In this document: positions 54,501 through 63,603 of the stretch, one piece after another
Position numbering within the stretch: the first letter of the stretch is position 1
Layout: every line of letters starts with the position of its first letter
Assembly (NCBI GenBank): GCA_022457155.1
Contig: JAJGOT010000594.1
Location: 397,001 to 461,000 of the forward strand
DNA from: Cladopsammia gracilis
Taxonomy: Eukaryota; Cnidaria; Anthozoa; Scleractinia; Dendrophylliidae
Reading direction: 5' to 3'
Length of the DNA stretch: 64,000 nucleotides
The notes under the pieces: generated by a model
Databases searched by the model: none
What the model was told of the DNA's origin: nothing
What the model saw: only the letters and a program-made list of their open reading frames with translations
Made by a program: the position numbers and the translations under genes

Positions 54501-57500
54501 TATGAGCATTAATACAAGACAACTGGAAGGAGAAGCTAGCAGCTATTCCACTCACCCCTTCAATTAGAAAATGCATTTATTTTAATTAAAGCATTAAATG
54601 CCTTTAACAATCATTTCTCAGGCAAATGATACAATAAAACAAAAATAAATATAGTTACAATGTATCCTATACCTGCCTAAAAGTCTCATGCCTTAGGCAT
54701 GAGTCTCACACCTGTGAGTCCAATATTCCGATCTCACTCAAACTCACGCCAGCCCTATAGAGCAATATTTCTCACACCCGAGTTACAGATTTGAGCTATC
54801 GGCCATAACTGATCACATGATCCAATTAAAAAAATAGTTATGTTCATGAAAATTTGGCACTTTTTTGCAGGTTTTTATCGTTCTGAACATTACGATTACA
54901 GCTGGATGTTATTTGTTATTAAACGGAGGTCTGAGGTCCATGCAAACTTCCGAATTCTTTGTAACATCTTCGGACATCTTTGGAATAGATCTGGTTGTCT
55001 TCAGATTTGGTCAGGTCGCCTTCGAAAATCATGGCACTCCCAAGGAAAAAGTTGGCAGGTATCATGTACCGGTAGTATCCACACCAGAACACAATACTGC
55101 AAACCAACAACAGTTTCTGCAACACTAAGAAAAAGTTGTAGTAAAATATTTCTTAATTTAAAAATAAGATACCTTTTCGATAAGCTTTCACGTAAATGAA
55201 AGGAAGACACACCATAACCAGAAACAGCGGAATATAACAAACTGAATAATGGAGTAGAGCTACAATACCAGTTGAGCAACTGAAAACAGATATTAAGAAT
55301 GTAGTATTCAAATGACAATTTAGTAACACCAGTAAGGGTGTGTTAACATGTTAACAGTATGAACTCAGTAGACACTGTACCCTGTGTAAGCTCAGGACAC
55401 CTTCAGGATGAGCTCTAAGCTGTCCGCCTTAGATTGAGAGACCTGTGTTCGCTTTATATGTAGAGAGTTTTTTAAAGTTACAGACAAACAAGTGAAATTC
55501 GTCCAGAACCTGAGCCAACCATCTTAAAGAGGTGTCCACCTTAAAGGAGTTTACTGTATTTGGGTCATACAAAACATGCATACATGTATATTGGCCTCCT
55601 TTCTGGAGTTTGTGGCATGTATTTGGGATTTTGGGAGTTCAAAACTTTGCCAAGTTTTTTTTTTTTTTTTTGGGGGGGGGGGGGGGGTATTTATTTTGAT
55701 TTTAATAAATTAGGAAAACCACAACTCTCCACACTCTAGTCAGATGCTCTAACCACTGAGCTACTGGAGACTCTACGGCAAGCAAGGTTATCTGTGGGTG
55801 ATGACATAACAAACTGCATCAGGCAGTCACACAGTCATGTCATATTTACATTAATGGCTTTTAAAACTGCATCATGCAGTCACATTAATGATCAGTAATA
55901 ACTGATAAACTATAAAGACATGCAGTTAAAAGCCATTTTAACAATGTGACTGTGTGATACAGTTCGTCTGTTATATTACCCACAGATACCCCTTGCTCAA
56001 CATAGAGTCTCCAGTAGCTCAGTAGTTACATAATGTAGAGCATCTGACTAGAGTGTGGACTGGGTCATGGGTTCAATTGACGGGGTGAGTGGAATAAAGC
56101 CCTAAGTGAATTCTGATCAACTGCTAGCTTCTCCTTTCAGTTTGTCTTGTATATGCTCATATGACAAAAGGAGAATTTGCTATGCTATAGATCAGAAGTC
56201 AATTAGGGCCTTATCCCAAACTGGAATAAAGCCTTCAGTGACTCCTGATCTGAAACCAAATTCTCCCTTTGTTACATGAGCATATACAAGACAAACTGGA
56301 AGGAGAATCTAGCAGTTGATCACAAGTCACTTAGGGCTTTATTCCACTCACCCCTTCAATTCCCATCTGGGACTCAGAATTTTTTTCCGAGTTCCTTGTG
56401 GTTGATCTCATCTTTGTGATTTTCTAATTTATTAATATTTACATGATTGATCGATCAAGCAGTATTTTGATTCTGGCAGGGATTTTGGGGTTTAGATTTA
56501 TTTATTAATATTACATGACTTTTGTATGATTGTATGATTTTCTGAACAAAAATAATTCCATGATTTGTGTAATTAACTATCAGCTTGAAGCTTTGAACAA
56601 AAGGATCCATTAACAAACAAAGCCTAGACACAATTTTTTCTTCAGTTTGAAGATTTAAAAACCAGTTGAATTTGTGTTTTCCTTTGTCTCCTTACCATAA
56701 TCTGAGATAATTTTGATCAAACTGGTTTGAAAATTTTTAAACCAAAGAAAAATTTGAACCACAACATATAGCCACTGTTGGAAGTGAGAGAGAAGTAATC
56801 ATCATTTAATAGTAATTTTAATCTTACTAAAGTGGATCACTTGTAAAAACTGTATATTGAACACATGCTACAAGCAACGCTGCTAACGGCCACGTCATCA
56901 GATGGTAGACTTTGCTGTTAAGACTGCAAAAAACATGTAAAAACCATGCATAAAGAAATAAAAAACGCGCCAAGTGCATTATTGAGTTTTAGATTAAAGC
57001 ACGCGGGAATTTTTAAGAACACGAGAGAAGTGCAGAGAAGCACGAGCCAAAGGCAAGTGCTTCTCGCACTTCTCGAGTGTTCTTAAAAATTCCCAAGTGC
57101 TTAGTATATAACTCAACAATGCACGAGGAACAAGTTTTTTTATTTCTTTTATAAAATAAAAACGGTTACAATGAACCTTACGTCACGTGCGTGCAGCCTT
57201 TATGTATAGTTTAAAAAACGAGCAGTAGTGTATTATCAGGTTTAAAAACTCGAGGCGAAGCCGAGAGTTTTTACACCTGATAATACACGTGCTGCGAGTT
57301 TTTTGAACGGCTTCAAAAACATTCTTTCAAAAGCGTGTCCCTTCGGAATTAAAACAATTGCGCTGTTGTGCAAAGAGGAAATTAGCATACAAGAAAAACA
57401 AGTAGACTAGACTGATTAGCATACAACACATGTGCCACGTCTTCGACGAAGTGACCATTGCTTCCCGGCTCCTGTCGAAAGTTTTGCGATTTTATAGTTC

Positions 57501-60500
57501 TGAGAGAAAACATCTACTGAAATATACTATACTAAAGTTGTCGGGTACGGTAGATAAAACGGCTGACAATTTTTTTTTCAGAGGTAGAGAACGAGTAGAA
57601 ATAAGCAGCTTGCATCTGCGAACCAGTCGCTTACCTGGCAATTTACACGAGGGCGCTGGTGTCATTCAAATAACGGCTCACTTGTTAAACTGTTGGTTGT
57701 TTATTTTGTTGAGAAGATTCCAAATAGAATGGCGAAAGACCAGATTTCGTAAAACAGTACTGCACAAAAATATTTAAGTCACCATTTGTTGCACTAAGAA
57801 TCCTGAACAATTACTTCCCATATCAGTAATCTTTATATAAAGATTACGTGTGATCTTAATATAAATATCACGGTCATTTTAAAATCATTCTCATTAAAAA
57901 TTCAGCGATAATTGCATTGTTTGCCCATTCAGCCCCGAACTCCCCTGTGACTGAAATCAAAGCCGCCACCAGGCTTTTCATAATGACCGTAGATTACCAG
58001 GTATAAAGGCTCATACACGTGATCGATTTGCGTCGTGTGATTGGCTGATATGCTCATGAATTATTAATGAGGTTTTGAACGAGTTATAATGAACTCGGTT
58101 TAACCAATCACAGCCAAGCACATTTCCTTGAGCATTTTATAATACAATTTATTAACTTTTGTTATATAGGTGGAGTTTTTCTCAAAACAACACACATGTT
58201 CATTGGTTAATTCATGGTCACATGACATCATGACATCGAACAAACAAACTCATTCCCGCCAAACGTCCATGAGCGGGCAACATTTGTGAAAGCGGGGAAC
58301 ATTTTTCATGTCAGAGGGTAACAGTGTACAGTAATGCCAACTAGCGCACGTGATCAGACCATGACAAAAGGTGGCACAATAATGATGCAATTGATGTTTA
58401 CCTCAAGTGCTCGGTGCGTTTTTCAAACTGTGTTGTGTTTTTTGTGTTACTATATATATAACAAATCACTTAATGACTGATCCCTCATCAGGAAACAGTG
58501 AATTTTGTTTCCCTCGAATCTTGATGTTTTTCTCGACTTTGTCTAGGGAAACATCAAGATTCGAGGGAAACAAAATTCACCGTTTCCCTCGGGACCAGTC
58601 ATTAAGTGTTTATTATTTTTAACCCTTTCAAATAACCCTTAACTCCCAAGAATGCAAAAAATCAAAATTCAAGAAAAATCCCAAATTTCATTTTGTAAAA
58701 TACTGAAAAACAAATGGTACTGTGCAAAAGTACTGCCGAAGAGGTTTTATTTGAATGGTCACACCATAGGATTTCATCCACAGACTCAAAAGTTAGAACA
58801 AATGGTACATGTACCATGCAAAAGTACTGCTGAAGAGGTTTAATTTGAATGGTCACACCATAGGATTTCATCCACAGACTCAAAAGTTTGAACAAATGGT
58901 ACCATGCAAAAGTACTGATGAAGAGGTTTCATTTGAATGGTCACACCATAGGATTAATCAACAGACTCAAAAGTTAGAACAAATGGTACCATGTAAAAGT
59001 ACTGCTGAAGAGGTTTCATTTGAATGGTCACACCATAGGATTTCATTGATAGATTCAAAAGTTCTAGAACTACATTTATTTACTGCCTGTATTGGAATCT
59101 GGCAGTGAAATGCTTGACCTTAGCATTTATTTAGTCTGTGATTTATAGAGCACTTTAGTATAAATCTACTAGCATTCTATTGTGAATACTGTTCTCTTAT
59201 TGGCTACGCTATTCACCATCTATCTATCTATAAAGTGACTTGCGCGGTTGTCAGTATGGGTTTTGTTATTTGTATCATTATTCAATAAAAATATGAGCCT
59301 GTATTGTTGTTTAGTTTTGAATGTCTAGTAGATTTATAATAAAACAATTAGATTTGCTCTTGATTTATATGTGTGACAGTTGATTCTGGCTTCACCCTCG
59401 TCAACTATCATGCAATAGAAATCTCGAGCTCATAATCTAATTGTTAAATATAAATTAAACCAAAGAATATGAAAATGAGTTTACATTGTATATTTACCAT
59501 GTAGGAAGTTTATGAACTTGAAGGCAGATATCAACTGAATAGAACAGCGTCCACAAGTAGGAACAGATGTATGAAAACATTGTGAATGACTGAAATTTAA
59601 TAAAAGCAAATCATTATTTTTATTATTATTTTAATTTTAAGCTAACACCATTATAAGTAGCTTATATACTTTACTGCCTTTATACATATAAGTTTTTTTT
59701 TCTCAAACCAAGCTTCAAAGTGATGGGTGCGATTTATCTTCAAGTGACAGACCTATACACAATGAGTGTTTATGGTAATTAATAAACATTATTCCCAGCT
59801 GTATCAATGATATCTCTTTTATAATCTATGAGCCTAAATTGCTCCTCCAGAAATTCAGTGTAGAAGGTTCTCAGAAAACAAAATGGCCACTGTTCTGATT
59901 AATCAATTAATTAGTATTGATTATTATTCATATAAATATAACATATTACATAATTATTATTTTATTTTTTGCTCGAAGACATAAGCTTGTTCCTTTGTTA
60001 AATAAAGTTGTTGTCATTGTTTTTGTATATATGATATCAATTTTTGAAACTCAATTGGAGAGTACCTATAAAACAAGCTTATGTCTTCGAGCAAAAACTG
60101 AAATAAATAAATGTTATATTGGAATCATTGATTGGTTATGCCGGCATCTGTTCTAAAGTATATCTACTGTGAATCCTCTATTAAGGCCCTCAGGGGGCTT
60201 ATTTATTTCAAGTGCGTTAAGGGGGGGGGGGGGGGGGGTTAATGGAAGGGGGGACTTAAAAGAATTAGCAAAACATGATGTCATCAAAGCTTCCTGCTCG
60301 TGGATAAACCATACAGTTAAACCTTTACTAATAAACACCTCCCGTAGGCAGACACCTCCCATAAGCTTATGGGAGGGTCCACTGTACTTTGAATGACAAA
60401 TGAAGTACTGCATGTATACACTCATAATTATACATGTAACCGTAATTACGATTTTATTTTAGTACAAGTATTTTAGTACAGTCAACTCCCGCCTTGCGGA

Positions 60501-62036
60501 CACCTCGCTATTACGGACAGCACCTACATCCCTGGCTTAAAAGAGAGAGGGGCTCAATAAATTTCTTGCTCCAAAAAGGGGGGCCCTCATTTGAGAGGGG
60601 GGGGGGCTTAATTTATGGTAAATGAATTATTGCTGCTAATTTCTATCAATACCTCGATAGGCATACCAAGTTTTACGTAATTTTGGAGGTGTGGTTTCAC
60701 ATGCTCATCACTTTTGTGTTTCTCAGCAGGCTCCAATTTGAGAAACAATATGGACATAGAAATCGCACCTGGAAACAAATTTTAAATACTCTTAATAAGT
60801 CAAGGGGTAATACTTTGGGATCCCTACTTATTTAGACCATGTTGCTTGCAGAATTATTTTTACCCTCTAAAAGGGCAACTTGAACTTGAATTGAAGGGGC
60901 ATATAATGTGGAAACTTACAGAAAATATTCATAACTCCCCCATGGAAAGTTATTGGAAATTCCAAGGGGGGAAGGGCGGGGGGGGGGATGTCTCAAAAGC
61001 CAAACCAAAAGGGGTAAAAAGATTATTTACGCCCTATACAATATGTGCTACTGCTAATATAACCATCCTGACTGGGATATTCTAGAATACCTGGCCACTT
61101 AAAATATTTGTCTTAGCGCTTTGATCATGATGAAAACGAGACAAATAGGTTCAAGGGCAATGATTAAAGGCCGGCACACACTAGGGAACATGTTGCGGGA
61201 ACATAAAGCGGGGACAAGCCCCTTTGTGTGCACAGCATAGGTGCATGTTGCAGGGACAGTATGAAAGCTGGTGCACACAAAGCGGATTGTGGTATAAAAA
61301 TTATAGAAATCACTGAGGGCGCATGCCGCATGCTACTGAAGTCTCATGGGATAATCAATGGCGCGTTTTTATTGGTTCATTTCTATTTTGGACAGTTTGC
61401 AAGAGCAGTGCACACGATGCGACATTGAAATGGGGGTCATTTTGTCCCCGCTTCATGACGCACGAATTCAAACCAGCTGAATTTCATGCAACATGTTGCG
61501 GGGACAAAATTGTGTCCCCGCAACAGAACTTTTTTGCAAAAACGGGGATGTCACACGAGGAAATCTGTCGCTGCATCATGTCCCCGCTTCATGTCCCCGC
61601 AACATGTCCCCTTGTGTGTGCCGGCCTTAATACAGGACACAACAAAGTGATAGCGTAATAAATCTACCGTTTTATACATGTTAGCTTATATTTCACAACA
61701 ATTATTTGAAATGAGCAAGCGATTGGTTTAAATTGGATATCTAATAATAAAAACTAATCTGACTGGGCAGTAAGAACTTAATTAAATCTAGATCTTACCT
61801 ACACATGTGAACAAATCTGCCAGAGCAAGTGAAAACACTATGTGTGGGGTTGAAGACGGGACTCTTCTAGATTCCGTTCCACGCATTCTTTTGGACCAGT
61901 TGACAAGTTGAACAATGGCTCCAAAAGAAGATATCGTTGCAGTAGTGATGCACACACTGCTGAAAGTTACCCGTTGAGACATATCAATCTCGCTTTTCTT
62001 TATACAATAAATCGAGCTTCCTCTAAGGAACGCCAT
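51224..62036 (-). CDS. GPR143 (OA1)-like seven-transmembrane receptor, seven exons recovered
   Basis: Exons on the minus strand: 62036-61799 (N-terminus, helix 1, start of helix 2), 60768-60677 (rest of helix 2, first outer loop), 59589-59498 (helix 3), [helix-4 exon not found], 55279-55173 (helix 5), 55124-55085 and 52992-52887 (helix 6 to helix 7), 51532-51224 (end of helix 7 and tail). All phases chain except across the gap. Landmarks: FSLALADLFTCVG; YICSYLWTLFYSVDICLQV; HYSVCYIPLFLVMVCLPF; VFCWLPNFIDGI, matching the GPR143 helix-6 C-W-L-x-N; and INPLQGFLNCLVYG, matching its helix-7 N-P-x-Q-G-F. The human relative is a melanosome/lysosome receptor coupled to G proteins; the ligand here is unknown. 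The 85-residue tail is Ser/Pro-rich. Confidence 0.82.
51825..51910 (+). mobile_element. SINE 3' fragment
   Basis: 'aatgctgggagtaacctggt', 'aatggactaacatcccatcc' and 'aggggggagtagtaatact' match the body of the SINE at 18386. Confidence 0.75.
52424..52860 (+). mobile_element. hairpin-tailed dispersed repeat, copy B
   Basis: Complete copy. Its 3' part forms a hairpin: 'ctcgggaaacagtgaatttt' to 'cgaatctcgatgtttccc' faces 'gggaaacatcgagattctca' to 'aaattcactgtttccctcgg'. It ends only 26 bp from GPCR exon 52887-52992, in the downstream intron. Confidence 0.83.
52887..52992 (-). CDS. GPCR exon: helix 6 end, outer loop, helix 7 start
   Basis: Acceptor tttaaacttcag|C and donor GTTGAG|GTATAA. It is 106 bp: one base completing Cys, then 35 codons WLPNFIDGIHDISDYIRNEN ... 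FKLWMVE. Confidence 0.85.
53496..53710. mobile_element. TTAA-flanked MITE (CCCTTTAAGCCCTAA family), copy 2
   Basis: Same as 38474-38691. The left end is slightly altered (TTAACCCTTAATTAAGCCCT); the right end is intact (cttagggcttaaagggttaa). Confidence 0.85.
53711..54305 (-). other. GPCR intron sequence, no exon seen
   Basis: Contains a CCAAT-MITE fragment at about 54175-54265 (gtcgtaaaaccaaaaccaat, gaaccaatcagaattcgaag). No coding signal. Confidence 0.5.
54306..54565. repeat. palindromic element, copy 1
   Basis: 'aattgaaggggtgagtggaa' at the left and 'ttccactcaccccttcaatt' at the right. The whole 260 bp folds on itself. A copy in the opposite orientation is at 56075-56361. Confidence 0.88.
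55085..55124 (-). CDS. GPCR 40-bp exon: helix 6
   Basis: Acceptor actttttcttag|TG and donor GTTCTG|GTGTGG. It encodes VLQKLLLVCSIVF and shares Cys with the next exon. Separated from the helix-5 exon by an intron of only 48 bp. Confidence 0.72.
55173..55279 (-). CDS. GPCR exon: second outer loop end and helix 5
   Basis: Acceptor atctgttttcag|T and donor CGAAAAG|GTATCT. It is 107 bp, encoding CSTGIVALLHYSVCYIPLFL and VMVCLPFIYVKAYRK. CS at its start fits the conserved outer-loop Cys of this family. Confidence 0.8.
55665..55690 (+). repeat. T run followed by G run
   Basis: About 18 T followed by about 16 G at 55656-55687. Confidence 0.9.
55729..56058. repeat. foldback with tRNA-like ends
   Basis: The left arm 'ccacactctagtcagatgct' + 'ctaaccactgagctactgga' is the inverse of the right arm 'tccagtagctcagtagttac...gagcatctgactagagtgtgg'. 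The right arm reads as a tRNA-like A-box and anticodon region, followed by 'gggtcatgggttcaatt' (B-box-like). The interior pairs around about 55890 (gcatcaggcagtcacacagt / actgtgtgatacagtt). Not a tRNA gene. Confidence 0.8.
56075..56361. repeat. palindromic element, copy 2 (inverted relative to 54306-54565)
   Basis: It begins 'aattgacggggtgagtggaa' and ends 'ttccactcaccccttcaatt'. Its right half is the inverse of the left half of copy 1. Confidence 0.88.
56951..57151. repeat. palindrome with AAAGAAATAAAAAA ends
   Basis: 'aagaaataaaaaacgcgcca' and 'gttttttatttctttta' at the ends; inner 'gcacttctcgagtgttctta' pairs with 'aagaacacgagagaagtgc'. Confidence 0.75.
57211..57305. repeat. palindrome (aaaaaacgagcag ... 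ctgcgagttttttg)
   Basis: Arms of about 40 bases centred on 'cgaggcgaagccga'. Same style as the preceding one. Confidence 0.75.
58161..58620 (+). mobile_element. hairpin-tailed dispersed repeat, copy C
   Basis: Matches copy B along its length, with the full 3' hairpin (gatccctcatcaggaaacag ... ctcgggaccagtcattaag). It directly abuts the TTAA element at 58619. Confidence 0.83.
58619..59115. mobile_element. TTAA-flanked element with 88-bp tandem repeats (copy 2)
   Basis: The left end 'ttaaccctttcaaataaccc', then 'ttaactcccaagaatgc', matches 4288 onwards. It has about four 88-bp units (58705-59070). The right end is worn (ctggcagtgaaatgcttga). Confidence 0.75.
59498..59589 (-). CDS. GPCR exon: helix 3
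   Basis: Acceptor attaaatttcag|TCA and donor CTACATG|GTAAAT. It is 92 bp: 30 codons plus two bases, encoding SFTMFSYICSYLWTLFYSVD and ICLQVHKLPT. Confidence 0.83.
59967..60096. mobile_element. small inverted-repeat element
   Basis: 'tttgctcgaagacataagct' + 'tgtt' and its exact inverse enclose about 80 AT-rich bases. Confidence 0.8.
60215..60260 (+). repeat. G run
   Basis: About 18 consecutive G at 60221-60238. Confidence 0.9.
60677..60768 (-). CDS. GPCR exon: helix 2 end and first outer loop
   Basis: Acceptor aatttgtttccag|GT and a weak donor AATTAC|GTAAAA. It is exactly 92 bp: two bases completing Gly, then 30 codons (AISMSILFLKLEPAEKHKSD ... HLQNY). Its phases fit both neighbours. Confidence 0.62.
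61164..61630. mobile_element. TTAA-flanked MITE (AGGCCGGCACACAC ends)
   Basis: TTAAAGGCCGGCACACACTA at the left and GTGTGTGCCGGCCTTAA at the right. Inner 'catgttgcggggaca / tgtccccgcaacatg' words occur about eight times in both orientations. Confidence 0.83.
61799..62036 (-). CDS. GPCR first exon: start, helix 1, helix 2 start
   Basis: The ATG at 62036-62034 has a good context (gacaacATGG). Helix 1 is VCITTATISSFGAIVQLV. A basic inner loop (NWSKRMRGTESRR) follows, then HIVFSLALADLFTCV and the donor GTAG|GTAAGA. It is 79 codons plus one base. Confidence 0.82.
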
Positions 62037-62623
62037 GTTGTCGATGCTTTGCCCCACCGGGACCCGGTGCGGTCGGAAAACGAAAAAACGATTCACGTGA
62101 TCACGCCTGAGTGTGATCTTTCTAGAAATTGAGACAGTTATTTTGCTTAGTTTTCTTCAAAAAGTAAGCAAGGGAAATGATTTCTCGCATGTATTCATCT
62201 TTGCGATATTTCTATTGGGGCATTTGCGACAGAATTCAATCAAAAATGTATTTTCTGCGCTGTCGCAAACAGTTTGAAAGGTCTGCGAGATTATTTAGTC
62301 TGGGTGGCAGGCGTATTAAAATGAGAAAGGGGGAAGGAGCGCGACAAAGGAGAGGGGAGTTCCCTGTTCACCGACGCATGCTACGCAGGCTAAGTTTATT
62401 TCGCTCAAGTGTTCCCAGTCAAACACTTGAACCTAAAGGGTTAGACAGACGCCTCGAAATTTAATATTCATGTAAAGTTTAGCGTCCTTTTTTATCGTTT
62501 CATCATGTCATATGTTATTTCATATCTTTCGCTTGTTTTAATTTAAATTTGTAACGTTTTTCCTTTTAGTACGGTTATACCCTGACGAAGAACCGCCGTG
62601 CTGTTCGAAATTAATCGGTTAAT
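62037..62623. other. upstream flank of the GPCR, no gene seen
   Basis: Likely promoter/5' UTR for the minus-strand GPCR. ORF 62177-62464 on the plus strand is Arg-rich with no domain and I do not call it. Confidence 0.4.
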
Positions 62624-62893
62624 ATATATACCTGGATTTTTGAAAAGGTGGTCAACGAAAATTACAGCAATTTCACTATAACTAGCCCAAACAAGGGTTT
62701 TTAATGTTTGTATGACCCCAAATCAGCCCGAAAATCACAGTCTTTTTTTCTCTCGCCCACGCAATCTTTCCCATCTTCCCTCTCTTCTCTGTGATTTTCG
62801 GGCTGATTGGGGTCATAAAAACCCTTGTTTGGGCTAGTTGTAGTGAAATTGCTGTAATTTTCGTTGACCACCTTTTCAAAAATTCATATATAC
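62624..62893. mobile_element. foldback MITE with ~100-bp arms
   Basis: The left arm runs 'atttttgaaaaggtggtcaa' to 'ccaaatcagcccgaaaatca'. The right arm is its inverse to 'caccttttcaaaaattcat'. The loop is about 65 bp. The 133-aa ORF through it is a by-product. Confidence 0.87.
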
Positions 62894-62922
62894 AATTATG
62901 TATACAATGTGCCCTCCCGGTT

Positions 62923-63189
62923 GTCAGTACCATAATGGCTTTATGGCAACTTCTGAACTTGGGCACAGGATGTACGGTTACACATTGTTGCTTTGCATTG
63001 TGGAGTGTCACGAGAGTGCTCAAACTGCAAGCAGTGAGCGAAGCAACAGGGCAATAGGGAACACCTCTTACGAGGCTCTCCACCCAATCCAGACAGTGCT
63101 CAAACTGTATGAACTATACGATCAGCCTTTCATTTCATTTGTTTCGAGTCAGTTGATTATCCAGCCAATTTCAGGAAACAAGGAGTAGG
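62923..63189 (+). CDS. possible orphan terminal exon
   Basis: After the acceptor-like 'ccctcccggttgtcag' the frame reads YHNGFMATSELGHRMYGYTL, continues LLCIVECHESAQ... and EALHPIQTVLKLYELYDQPF, and ends at a TAG (63187-63189) after ISGNKE. Its composition looks coding and differs from the repeats around it, but I know no matching family and the upstream exons are not visible. It could also be a chance ORF. Confidence 0.35.
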
Positions 63190-63603
63190 ATTCACAAATG
63201 TGAAATGCTTTACGTTTTCGTTTTCTCTCTGTGCCTGACTTTTTTAAGGCGCGGGCGGGACTCAGAACCAAAATTTGTATGAAATTTTAAGAGGTTTAAA
63301 GAAGGGGAAAAAGAAGAAAATGACTGAGTTTTGGAACACCAACAGACAGTTGATACCCGCATAAGAGCACCACAGGTTGCTAGTGGACAACTTTGGTGTC
63401 CATCTATTTAATTCTTAACTACAAATTCTAATTTTAAACTTCATTAAATTTTCAATATTTCTTATTTCTCTAAATTGTACAAATCCTTTGAGAAAAAATA
63501 CTTCCTCCCAAACATACCCAAAAATCACCCAAAAATTTACAAAATACCCCATAACATATATTTATGAGATGAGCATATAGTTTTCGGATTGTTTGAAACG
63601 TGA
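63190..63603. other. no gene seen
   Basis: AT-rich with no supported feature. Confidence 0.4.

Larger units (their letters stand above)
56362..59497 (-). other. GPCR intron region where the helix-4 exon should lie
   Basis: I looked for an exon starting one base into and ending two bases into a codon and encoding a hydrophobic segment. No good candidate was seen. An acceptor-like 'ctctctcacttccaacag' at about 56779 opens a hydrophobic frame (WLYVVVQIFLWF), but its phase does not fit either neighbour. Confidence 0.45.

Noticed and set aside
54865..55128. 87-aa ORF on the plus strand
   Set aside because: It overlaps the GPCR helix-6 exon antisense and has no recognisable domain.
56755..56779. 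Helix-4 exon of the GPCR after ctctctcacttccaacag
   Set aside because: The hydrophobic frame would start in phase 0 and end with one spare base, which fits neither neighbouring exon.
57430..57777. 115-aa ORF on the plus strand
   Set aside because: No family, no hydrophobic or repeat pattern, no supporting splice partner. It lies in an intron of the opposite-strand GPCR and may be chance.
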